A stretch of 16,580 bases of DNA from Candidatus Omnitrophota bacterium (GTDB taxonomy: Bacteria; Omnitrophota; Gorgyraeia; Gygaellales; Profunditerraquicolaceae). Made by a program: the position numbers and the translations under genes. Positions 6,962 to 14,733 of this stretch are shown here, one piece after another; positions within the stretch are counted from its first letter, which is position 1, and every line of letters begins with the position of its first letter. The notes under the pieces were generated by a model that did no database searches, was not told the DNA's origin, and saw nothing but the letters and a program-made list of their open reading frames with translations. Where the stretch lies: contig JAQUKF010000014.1 in NCBI GenBank assembly GCA_028719265.1, forward strand, positions 1 through 16,580, in the 5' to 3' direction.

Positions 6962-9900
6962 TTAAAGCCCTCCCAGAATAACTCTCGTTTTGGAACCGGG
7001 TTTAACCGATTCCAAAAGCGCAAGCGCCTCTTTTAGCGAAGGCCCGGTCTTGAGCGCCAGATCCTCCTGCATCCTAAGGATATCCACCAGGGAAGCCAGG
7101 ATCCTCGCTGTCTCCTTCTCCATATCTTTAGCCCGGTTGCAAGCCCAAAGGTGTTCTTTGATTCTTTGGCTTGAAGGAAGGATCCCCGCTTTAAGCATAT
7201 TATCTATCTGCCTCCAGGATTCACCCAGGTCAATATCGCTCTGTAATCCGGATAACCCGGACCCAAAGCCGGCATTTAATGAAGGTTGGCTGACGAGCGG
7301 TATGGCGCGGAAATCGATCCCTCCTGCGGAATCTCCCGGGCCATTAGAAACCTGGGGGGCAGCGGGAGCATTTTCTCCATTTAACCTTATAAGCTCATTC
7401 CTTAAAATGGACACCTGCAGCAGGAATTTATTTTTATACTCTGTCTTTTCAACTACAGAAGGGACACTGTTAGCGCCAAGACCTAAGCCTCTGCTAAATT
7501 CTATCGGATAAAACTTATTTTTCACCGCTCGCCCCTGCTGCTCCGACCTCGAAAAACTCATGGCTTCCGAAAGTTTGCTATAAAACATAAAACCATCCGT
7601 TTTTTCCAGGGCTTCCGCTTCAGAGAGACCATCTTTGCGCAGCTGGTCGTAAACTACGCCCTGCAAGAAAAACACTATAGACCCGGTCAGCGTGGTGGCG
7701 ATAAATCTGACGCCCCTGCGCTTGATTGTCTCCATGTCCAAGCCCAGACTTGACATGTATTGCAACGCCCTGTCTGCCGCCTGGCGCAGATTACCCGCAT
7801 ATCCCTCAAATTCCCCGTACCCCCTCTTGCCTGAAGGCTCCTGGCTGTCCATGAGCCCGGACAAAAGGTTAAAGAAGCGGTTCTTGAACTCCGGGAAATC
7901 CTCTACTGGCACAGCTTCATCCCTGGCATATCCCATCTCTTTTTTTACGGCCTGGAACATAAAATGTATAACGGTATCTCCGGCCATTGAGCCGAAGAAA
8001 GACCTGAAACTGGCTTTTGACAAAAACAGCCCATGCGCCCTCCCGCCTTTTATTTTCTCTGCGGCATAAAGCGCAAACGAATCCCTGAATAAATATACGT
8101 TCTCCCTGCCGTCATCATTGAGCGCCTGCGAAAACTTATACGCTGCCTGCGCCTGCGCTACGGCATTCCTGTATAAATTCATAAACTCTGACGAAGAGAT
8201 CCCCAGCTGCCCCGCCAAATCCTCCAGCTGCCGGGTGGTAAGTACGCCGGAGAACTCCTGGATTATCCGGTCAAACCATTGCATAAAATTGGTAAATGGC
8301 CCGTTCAGATCTTCCCTGGCAAGCTCTGGAGAAGAAACTGCGGGCTCGCTACTTAAGCGCTCGGACATCCTTGACTGGATAAGCACCTTAAAGGGAGACA
8401 TCCTCATCCACTGGCCGTCACTTAAATGAATGATGACGCGCGGGGCCTTTGCCGAAGAAGTTTTCTCGACAAACCCTCCTGCCTCTATAAACCCGGCCTG
8501 GTCAAATACTCCGGAATAATCATATTTATCGGAATAGCGCGCAGACAGATAGCCAAAATCAACCATAGAGGTTATATTGACTGGCTCGCCATCCCGCACC
8601 TTCCGGTAAATCTGCCGGACCCCCATATCGCTATGCCTTCCCGACCAGACGGCATCCCCTTCCTGCGAAAAACTACGCTCTGCCTCCAGCTTATGGTGCT
8701 GCTGCCCCAGATCCCCAAATGCATAATCAACGGTAATAATCTCTCCACGGCCAAGGCTGCGCTCCATCTCCTCCTGCCAATCGAGGGACTCGAGGTTTAC
8801 CGCTATTTCCTTACCCGCCTTCAACTCGATACCTGACGATTTAAGATAGTTAAGGTAGGCGCCTATCCGCGGGTCGGAGAGGTCTCCCGGCAAATCCTGA
8901 AGCATACCGTTGTCGTCCATAGACACGTATATTTCCTGGGGCCGGCCGTTCTCATCGATCCTTATCCGGTGAATCCCGAAATCATCTGGCAATTCGTTGG
9001 AAAGGAATACGCCGGTAATCAGACCGAACTCCTGCCGCAGCTGGGACAAATCACGGGCATCGGAACCAACCCAGGAAACCTTATCTTTAAACTCTCCAAG
9101 CTTACCCTCCTGGACAACTTTTAAATTCTCCTGGCTTATTTCTACGATAACATATCTGAGCGACCTATAAAGCGTAGGCTCGGATTCCGGGAATTTTGCA
9201 TCTTGTGCCTTTAAAAGATTCAAAACATTAAAAGCAAGGGTGCCGTTCCCGGCACCCATCTCTACAACCGTAAACGTAGATGGCCGGCCAAGCATCAGCC
9301 ATTTTTGCATCAGCCGCCCTGAAATTGCCTGCGCCAGATACTCTCCTTCCTTGCCCTCGGCAAACGTCAAGAAACCCCCGGGAGCGTCTTTTTCAATTTT
9401 CGCCCTGTTAGTATAATATCCGTACGCGGGATGCCCTTGCTCTATATTCATGAACTCGGCAAAGGTTATCTTTTTGCCGGAAGAATTCCTGATACGTTCC
9501 GCTACTGCCTCATATATATTGCTAACCGGTCTAGCCCCGGGAGTATCCGACTTCCCTATTCTCCCGTCTGAGGAGCCGGACATACCTACAAGGTAATCTT
9601 TTTGAAGCGGGCGGTCGTTGGCGTTTATCGCAGAATAAGGCCCATTGGTTGATACATCCGCGCCTGCGGGCGGCTGCGGAAACGGCTCTTCCGGAACAAG
9701 CTGTATCCCTCCGCTGAAATAACTCCTTACGGACCGGCCAAAAAGGCCATGTACAGATTCTTTAAAATCGTATTCGCCGTTTTTAAAAGAATCCTGATAT
9801 TGCTTAAAATACTGCTGCTTGGACCAGTTCCGGGATGAGATCAAACCGGTCAAATTCCTTTTGTCTATAAGCGAGCTGTAAAAACCGCTTTTCCCGCGGA

Positions 9901-10723
9901 ACCTGGCCTTAAACCACTGGGCGATAACTAAAGAATAATAAACCTGCCTTAACGCCGCGTATCTGCTGGAAGTATTAATCTCCCTGGTCAGCCTGGGGAC
10001 GATCTCCTCCTTGAGCAACTGGCTGGAGTATTCATTCAAGGCCTTTAACCTGGGGTCTTTAAAATTGTAAACCGCCGAGCTTTTTAGATAGTCGTCTTCA
10101 AGCATAACTTTCAAAGTGGCCTTGTAAACATATACGCTGTTTTGCGTCTCTCCGACAATCACTTCATCCGGGACTATCCATGGCCTGACTAAGGTGGGAA
10201 TAGTCACATTGTCGGAACCAAGGATCTCTCCGGCCTTTTTGTATAACTTATCCCAGTATAGCCTGCCTTCCGGCGTCCCGGGGGAGGTGTAGCCTGCAGT
10301 ATCTTTCTTAAGCTGCACGTCTGCCTCCAAAAGAATCCTTCCTGCCTCGGTCTGTGCCAGGTAATCGTCAATAATGCTTTCTGCCGAATCGGGCCTAAGA
10401 TTGACCCAAAAACTGTCGTTGGGAAGAGTAAGGGCGGTAACAAAATAATCGAGTAGTCCCCTGGTCGAATCCTCAAGGGCCTGTTCTTTTATATCACGGC
10501 GGTCCCCTTTATCCAATAAAAGGTCGAAACCGTTCCCTTCCGGATTACAGGAAAAATATCTTAAATGCAAAGGCCTGTATTTATCGGCAGAGACGGGGCT
10601 ACTAAAAGAAAGGAAATAGCCGGAAACATCCATCTGCCCTAAAGCCTGGGCGAATCCCGGCTGCTCAAAAACTAGCAGAGCGCAAAGTAAAAGGCATATT
10701 ATTTTTGGAATTTTACTCTTCAT
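6962..10723 (-). CDS. Large exported multidomain protein with a MidA/NDUFAF7-like methyltransferase module
   Basis: About 1253 residues from the ATG at 10723, chosen because GGAAG lies nine bases upstream and it begins a signal peptide (MKSKIPKIICLLLCALLVFE, cleavage near GFA/QAL). The frame is open to 10870, but that start lacks a ribosome site. Residues about 96-341 are an unrecognised alpha-rich region (WVNLRPDSAESIIDDYLAQ..., TLVRPWIVPDE...). Residues about 418-751 match DUF185/MidA methyltransferases in order: ITFAEFMNIEQGHPAYGYYT, the SAM loop VVEMGAGNGTLA (486-497), LSNELPDDFGIHR (574-586), GEIITVDYAFGD and NITSMVDFGYLSARY. The family methylates arginine in complex I assembly in mitochondria. 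The C-terminal third has NVYLFRDSFALYAAEKIKGG (875-894) and TLTGSIVFFLQGVV, possibly a HAD-like fold, then a disordered Gly/Pro/Ser linker and a helical tail. A SAM-dependent enzyme behind a signal peptide is puzzling. Overall function unknown. Confidence 0.85.
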   Translation of the reverse strand: MKSKIPKIICLLLCALLVFEQPGFAQALGQMDVSGYFLSFSSPVSADKYRPLHLRYFSCNPEGNGFDLLLDKGDRRDIKEQALEDSTRGLLDYFVTALTLPNDSFWVNLRPDSAESIIDDYLAQTEAGRILLEADVQLKKDTAGYTSPGTPEGRLYWDKLYKKAGEILGSDNVTIPTLVRPWIVPDEVIVGETQNSVYVYKATLKVMLEDDYLKSSAVYNFKDPRLKALNEYSSQLLKEEIVPRLTREINTSSRYAALRQVYYSLVIAQWFKARFRGKSGFYSSLIDKRNLTGLISSRNWSKQQYFKQYQDSFKNGEYDFKESVHGLFGRSVRSYFSGGIQLVPEEPFPQPPAGADVSTNGPYSAINANDRPLQKDYLVGMSGSSDGRIGKSDTPGARPVSNIYEAVAERIRNSSGKKITFAEFMNIEQGHPAYGYYTNRAKIEKDAPGGFLTFAEGKEGEYLAQAISGRLMQKWLMLGRPSTFTVVEMGAGNGTLAFNVLNLLKAQDAKFPESEPTLYRSLRYVIVEISQENLKVVQEGKLGEFKDKVSWVGSDARDLSQLRQEFGLITGVFLSNELPDDFGIHRIRIDENGRPQEIYVSMDDNGMLQDLPGDLSDPRIGAYLNYLKSSGIELKAGKEIAVNLESLDWQEEMERSLGRGEIITVDYAFGDLGQQHHKLEAERSFSQEGDAVWSGRHSDMGVRQIYRKVRDGEPVNITSMVDFGYLSARYSDKYDYSGVFDQAGFIEAGGFVEKTSSAKAPRVIIHLSDGQWMRMSPFKVLIQSRMSERLSSEPAVSSPELAREDLNGPFTNFMQWFDRIIQEFSGVLTTRQLEDLAGQLGISSSEFMNLYRNAVAQAQAAYKFSQALNDDGRENVYLFRDSFALYAAEKIKGGRAHGLFLSKASFRSFFGSMAGDTVIHFMFQAVKKEMGYARDEAVPVEDFPEFKNRFFNLLSGLMDSQEPSGKRGYGEFEGYAGNLRQAADRALQYMSSLGLDMETIKRRGVRFIATTLTGSIVFFLQGVVYDQLRKDGLSEAEALEKTDGFMFYSKLSEAMSFSRSEQQGRAVKNKFYPIEFSRGLGLGANSVPSVVEKTEYKNKFLLQVSILRNELIRLNGENAPAAPQVSNGPGDSAGGIDFRAIPLVSQPSLNAGFGSGLSGLQSDIDLGESWRQIDNMLKAGILPSSQRIKEHLWACNRAKDMEKETARILASLVDILRMQEDLALKTGPSLKEALALLESVKPGSKTRVILGGL

Positions 10724-10817
10724 CTGTTTTATCTTCCGGCAGTATGGTTGTTTTATCCGGCTTATAAAATAAGTATGCCTATATAGGTAAGCGAATACAA
10801 GGCCAAATATGCTTTTA

Positions 10818-10835
10818 CGGGAAAGCGCTTTCCCG
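10818..10835. promoter_or_regulatory. Perfect 18-bp palindrome, operator-like
   Basis: CGGGAAAGCGCTTTCCCG is a perfect palindrome in the leader of the large exported-protein gene, 95 bases before its start. The central AAAGCGCTTT with a CG dyad is the form bound by LacI-family repressors (for example the CcpA cre site WTGNAANCGNWNNCW). The assignment to that family is by resemblance only. No LacI-type regulator gene is in the window, and no convincing promoter boxes could be placed next to the site. A 10-bp palindrome CCTATATAGG (10778-10787) lies between it and the gene. Confidence 0.45.
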
Positions 10836-10906
10836 AAACGGTAAAAATAACCTTGATTTTTGTTTAACATGTGGCATGCTTGGATTACTCTTTTTTGTTA
10901 ACTGAA

Positions 10907-10950
10907 GTGGAGGAGAAGATAGCGAAAGCCACCGAGGTTTATCCCCTCCA
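10907..10950. other. Possible small structured element beside the terminator
   Basis: In the 285-base gap between the cyclophilin stop and the large-gene start, TGGAGG (10908-10913) can pair with CCTCCA (10945-10950), enclosing GCGAAAGC (10922-10929). GTGG/CCAC (10907-10910 with 10929-10932) is an alternative pairing. On the plus strand it runs directly into the hairpin and the better of its two T-tracts, the layout of a short regulatory RNA, but I found no strong plus-strand promoter. I do not recognise a riboswitch class. Confidence 0.25.
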
Positions 10951-10990
10951 AAAAGGACCCTAAGGAACAGGGTCCTTTTTGTTTTTATGG
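10950..10990 (-). terminator. Rho-independent terminator, probably bidirectional
   Basis: AAAAAGGACCC (10950-10960), a 9-base loop, and the exact complement GGGTCCTTTTT (10970-10980). On the minus strand it lies 29 bases after the cyclophilin stop and ends in five T, so it should terminate the rarA-EF-G-cyclophilin cluster. On the plus strand the stem is followed by TTTTTGTTTTT, an even better T-tract, so it would also stop any plus-strand RNA. Confidence 0.85.
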
Positions 10991-11008
10991 GGATATGCAG
11001 GGGAAAGT

Positions 11009-11548
11009 TTATTTCACGTATGCCCGGATAATCTTCTGTTCGGTAACCGGACGGTCTTCGGCATTAACCGGCGTGTTCTCGATATCCCGGACCGTCTCCA
11101 TTCCGGAGACGACTTCGCCGAATATTGTATGACGCATATTCAACCAGGGAGTTTTTGCGCAGGTAATAAAGAACTGGCTGCCATTGGTATTTGGACCGGC
11201 ATTGGCCATCGCTAAAATCCCCGGCCCGTCAAATTTGACGGCGGGGCTGACTTCGTCTTCAAACGGCCTGCCCCAGACCGACTCGCCTCCCATGCCGGTT
11301 CCCGTAGGATCCCCTCCCTGTATCATGAAGCCTTTGATTACACGGTGGAAAATCAACCCGTTATAATACCCTTTTTCGACCAACTTAACGAAATTTTCAC
11401 AAGCCTTGGGCGCGATATCAGACTTTAGTTCGATCTCAATATTCCCCTGGTTGGTTTCCAAAACCACTTTTTTTTCATCCATAGCAGACGCTCCTCCGTA
11501 GCAGTTGATTAAACCTACTGTAAATAAAAAAACGAACAGTTTCTTCAT
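11009..11548 (-). CDS. Cyclophilin-type peptidyl-prolyl cis-trans isomerase, exported form with a possible cytoplasmic internal start
   Basis: A 179-residue cyclophilin that speeds proline isomerisation during protein folding. Active-site motifs: FHRVIKGFMIQGGDPTGTG (67-85, catalytic Arg69), NTNGSQFFIT and WLNMRHTIFGEV. Residues 1-22 (MKKLFVFLFTVGLINCYGGA...) form a signal peptide with an ASA/M cleavage site; the Cys16 context (LINC) is not a proper lipobox. The ATG shares bases with the EF-G stop (ATGA, 11548-11545) and has GGGGGAG five bases upstream, so it is translationally coupled. A second ATG at 11482 (Met23) begins exactly where cytosolic cyclophilins begin and has GGAGGAG eight bases upstream, so a 157-residue cytoplasmic form may also be made. 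The family call is certain; location in the cell is not. Confidence 0.95.
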   Translation of the reverse strand: MKKLFVFLFTVGLINCYGGASAMDEKKVVLETNQGNIEIELKSDIAPKACENFVKLVEKGYYNGLIFHRVIKGFMIQGGDPTGTGMGGESVWGRPFEDEVSPAVKFDGPGILAMANAGPNTNGSQFFITCAKTPWLNMRHTIFGEVVSGMETVRDIENTPVNAEDRPVTEQKIIRAYVK

Positions 11549-14500
11549 GCCTTCTCCCCCTCTGTCTTTTCCTTTTGTCTTTCCGCAAGTATCTTTTGGG
11601 CGATTTCGTTAGGAACCTGCGCATATTTATCAAACTCCATGCTGGCACCGGCCCTTCCACTGGAGAGAGAACGGAAACTGGTGGCATAACCGAACATTTC
11701 GGACAAGGGGACCTCCGCGGAAATTATCTTCTGATTACCCTTGGCGTCAATATTCAGGATCTTGCCTCGGTGTGAACATATGTACCCTACGCAGCCGTTT
11801 ACGTATTCCTCGGGAGCAGAGACTTCCAGCTTCATGCTCGGCTCAAGAAAAACAGGGCTGCCTTTCATGAACGCCTCCTTAAAACCAAATATGGCCGCCA
11901 TTCTAAAGGCGATCTCCGAAGAATCGACTTCGTGATATGAGCCATCGACCAGCTCAACCTGCACGTCCACTACAGGATAACCTCCATACACCCCTTTCCG
12001 CATTGCTTCAATCACCCCCTTTTCCACCGCCGGGATGAATGAACGCGGAATCGCTCCTCCTTTAATGCTATCGATGAATTTAAAACCTTCTCCCGGCTTA
12101 CCGGGCGAGATTTTAAAAACTACATGGCCATATTGTCCACGGCCGCCCGACTGTTTGATATATTTACTCTCCGCACCGGCCGGCTTCAAAATGGTCTCGC
12201 GATAAGCGACCTTAGGCTGACCCACGACCGCCTCCACTCCAAACTCCTCCTTTAACCTGTCCACGATGATCTCTAAATGTAGCTCTCCCATACCGGTAAG
12301 AATAACCTCTTTTGTCTCTTCATCGGTTTCCACCTTGAAAGTCGGATCCTCCTCTGTAAGCTTGGCCAGCCCCTTTCCCAGCTTATCCTGGTCGTTCCTG
12401 CTTTTAGGCGCTATGCTCAAAGAAACCACCGGGGCGGGGAATTTTATCGCCTCCAGAACTATGGGATTCTCCATATCACAAAGGGTATCCCCGGTTACCG
12501 TACTGGAGAGACCAGGAATGGCTATAATGTCCCCGGCAAAGGCATGATCGATATTTTCCCGCTGGTTGGCATGCATCTGCACAATGCGGCCGATCCTTTC
12601 TTTTTTGTTCTTAAGCGCATTCAGGATATATGTACCGGTTGACAAAACCCCTGAGTAAACCCGCACATAAACAAGCTTCCCCATATGCTGGTCCGCCTGC
12701 ACCTTAAAGGCCAAACCGCAAAAAGGATCATTGATGTCTGCCTTGCGCTGCAATTTCTTCTGCGGATCATTTAGATCATTCCCTTCAACCGCGGGTAAAT
12801 CCAAAGGCGACGGCAAAAAGGCTACGATGGTATCCAGCAATTTCTGCACGCCCTTGTTCTTGAAAGACGCCCCGCAGGTAACCGGCACCATTTTATTTGC
12901 TATGGTCCCCTGGCGTATAGCCCTATAGAGATCCTCCTGGGTGACCGAATCCTCCGACTCCAGGAACTTCTTCATAAGAGACTCGTCCAGGCCAATGGCG
13001 CGCTCTACCATAATGCGCCTGTATTTTACCGCCTGATCCCTGTATTCTTCAGGTATTTCTCCAACAACAAATTCCTTGCCCAGCGACCCTTCGTCATATA
13101 TATAAGCCTTCATTTCAATCAGGTCGATTACACCGCGGAAGCTATCTTCGCTGCCGATAGGTATCTCAAGAGGAACGGCATTGGCTCCCAGGTCTTTCTC
13201 TATCCCGTTTAGCACACCGAAGAAATCCGCTCCCGTACGGTCCATCTTATTTACAAAAGCAATCTTTGGCACATGGTATTTATCGGACTGCCTCCATACT
13301 GTTTCCGATTGCGGTTCTACCCCGCCCACTGCACAGAATACCGCTACCGCCCCATCCAAAACCCTCAGAGAACGTTCCACTTCTACCGTAAAATCGACAT
13401 GCCCTGGAGTATCTATAATATTAATCCGGTGGTCCTTCCAGAAACAGGTAGTGGCAGCAGAAGTAATGGTTATCCCTCTCTCCTGCTCCTGCTTCATCCA
13501 ATCCATGACCGCCGCCCCGTCGTGGACCTCCCCGATCTTATATGATTTGCCGCTATAAAAAAGTATTCGTTCGGTAGTAGTGGTCTTTCCGGCATCAATA
13601 TGAGCCATAATGCCTATATTCCTTATTTTCTCCAGGCTTATCCTGGGGGTCGCCTGAGGAGTTTCTTTGGCTGCTGATCCCTTCTGTCCAGTTGCCGCGG
13701 GGGTCTCTTCTTTTTGCTGGCCATCGGATTCCGGCTGAATTACCGGAGCGTCTTCTTTTGCCTGCTCGGTCTCTGCCGGAGCTTTTTTCTCCGGAGTATC
13801 CCCGGTTTCGGCAGCATAGTCGTCTTCAAAAGACGCTCCTTTCATTTTCTCATCCAGCTCTACAGACAAATCCGCCGGCTGGGCGGGAGGATTTTGCTGC
13901 TCTTCAGATGCTGTTGCCTCAGCCTCCATAGGAGCAGCAACCCCGGAGCTTTCTTCCCTCATCCCGGGGACCTCTTTCTCAGGCTTCTGCTGCAGGGCAG
14001 CATTACCGTCCTTGATCCCCTGGCGCAAATGCACTATTTCTTCGGCAAAACTCTTCAGTCTCTCCTGGCTGGACTCCAGCTCTTTTTCTAACTGGGTATA
14101 TTCTTCATTCAATTTATTGAATTCCGTTTTGGGCACCCATTCACTGATCTTTTCTTTGCGCTTGAATTCTGAAATAACCGCCGACTGCTCGTTAAGCTCC
14201 TTAAGCTGTTTCTCGATTTGATGCTTTTGTATCTGCACCTGCTCCTCTTTAAGCTTGAGGCCCTCCTCTTTTTTTTCTAAAAAAAACCTGATTTCCCGGA
14301 TCTCGCGGGAGAGGTTTACGTTTTTAGCAAATTCTTCCTGTAATTCGTTCTCTTTGGCGATAAATTTATTCTTAAGATCCATATTTTCCGGTTTTATTTT
14401 GGACAGTTCAGCCTCAGCCTTAGCCACCCATTCTTCCCTGCGCTTAAGCTCCTCGGAAAACCTGGATTCTTTTTCCGAAGCTGCCGCAAATTCTACCCTG

Positions 14501-14727
14501 TCTTTTTCATAATCGGCTTTAAGCTGGGACATCTCACCCTCCAGCTCGGATAGTTGTCTCTGCAAACGCTGTATCTTTTGTTCCTTTTCGGCTTCGCCTG
14601 ACAATACGGACCCCTTCTGAGTCTTTGCTGCTGTCTGTGTATGGGCTGGCGTACTGAAGATACCGACCACCGCGTACATGACCATGCCAACACCAAAAAC
14701 CACCAACATTAACATTACCACTATCAT
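11545..14727 (-). CDS. fusA: Elongation factor G fused to an N-terminal membrane anchor, coiled coil and acidic linker
   Basis: 1060 residues against about 700 for ordinary EF-G. Residues 1-24 (MIVVMLMLVVFGVGMVMYAV...) are a transmembrane anchor; the nearest charges after it are lysines (35, 38), predicting a cytoplasmic C-terminus. Residues about 45-240 are charged heptad-like coiled coil, and 245-361 an Ala/Glu/Pro/Gln linker. Residues 362-1060 are complete EF-G: AHIDAGKT (375-382), RGITI (417-421), DTPGH (439-443), NKMD (493-496), CGASFKN (618-624), domain IV with KQSGGRGQYGHV and tip His932 in GSYHEVDSSE, and domain V. No ATG, GTG or TTG and no ribosome site lies at the EF-G boundary, so the fusion looks genuine. 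AAGGAG lies nine bases before the start, inside the end of rarA. The domain V segment 974-989 departs from the usual VIGDLNxRRG. The gene is not in a str operon, so a separate housekeeping fusA is expected elsewhere. Confidence 0.95.
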   Translation of the reverse strand: MIVVMLMLVVFGVGMVMYAVVGIFSTPAHTQTAAKTQKGSVLSGEAEKEQKIQRLQRQLSELEGEMSQLKADYEKDRVEFAAASEKESRFSEELKRREEWVAKAEAELSKIKPENMDLKNKFIAKENELQEEFAKNVNLSREIREIRFFLEKKEEGLKLKEEQVQIQKHQIEKQLKELNEQSAVISEFKRKEKISEWVPKTEFNKLNEEYTQLEKELESSQERLKSFAEEIVHLRQGIKDGNAALQQKPEKEVPGMREESSGVAAPMEAEATASEEQQNPPAQPADLSVELDEKMKGASFEDDYAAETGDTPEKKAPAETEQAKEDAPVIQPESDGQQKEETPAATGQKGSAAKETPQATPRISLEKIRNIGIMAHIDAGKTTTTERILFYSGKSYKIGEVHDGAAVMDWMKQEQERGITITSAATTCFWKDHRINIIDTPGHVDFTVEVERSLRVLDGAVAVFCAVGGVEPQSETVWRQSDKYHVPKIAFVNKMDRTGADFFGVLNGIEKDLGANAVPLEIPIGSEDSFRGVIDLIEMKAYIYDEGSLGKEFVVGEIPEEYRDQAVKYRRIMVERAIGLDESLMKKFLESEDSVTQEDLYRAIRQGTIANKMVPVTCGASFKNKGVQKLLDTIVAFLPSPLDLPAVEGNDLNDPQKKLQRKADINDPFCGLAFKVQADQHMGKLVYVRVYSGVLSTGTYILNALKNKKERIGRIVQMHANQRENIDHAFAGDIIAIPGLSSTVTGDTLCDMENPIVLEAIKFPAPVVSLSIAPKSRNDQDKLGKGLAKLTEEDPTFKVETDEETKEVILTGMGELHLEIIVDRLKEEFGVEAVVGQPKVAYRETILKPAGAESKYIKQSGGRGQYGHVVFKISPGKPGEGFKFIDSIKGGAIPRSFIPAVEKGVIEAMRKGVYGGYPVVDVQVELVDGSYHEVDSSEIAFRMAAIFGFKEAFMKGSPVFLEPSMKLEVSAPEEYVNGCVGYICSHRGKILNIDAKGNQKIISAEVPLSEMFGYATSFRSLSSGRAGASMEFDKYAQVPNEIAQKILAERQKEKTEGEKA

Positions 14728-14733
14728 AGATAA

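Noticed and set aside
10724..10870. Upstream extension of the giant gene to an ATG at 10870
   Set aside because: No ribosome site, the extra 49 residues would precede and mask a clear signal peptide, and they would encode the 18-bp palindrome; the ATG at 10723 fits better.
11495..11508. Lipoprotein signal in the cyclophilin (LINC)
   Set aside because: Asn before the Cys does not fit a lipobox, and a good signal peptidase I site (ASA) follows.
13500..14700. Plus-strand open frames opposite the coiled-coil part of the EF-G fusion
   Set aside because: They are Leu/Ser/Phe-rich antisense products of Glu/Lys-rich coding sequence with no ribosome sites or domains.
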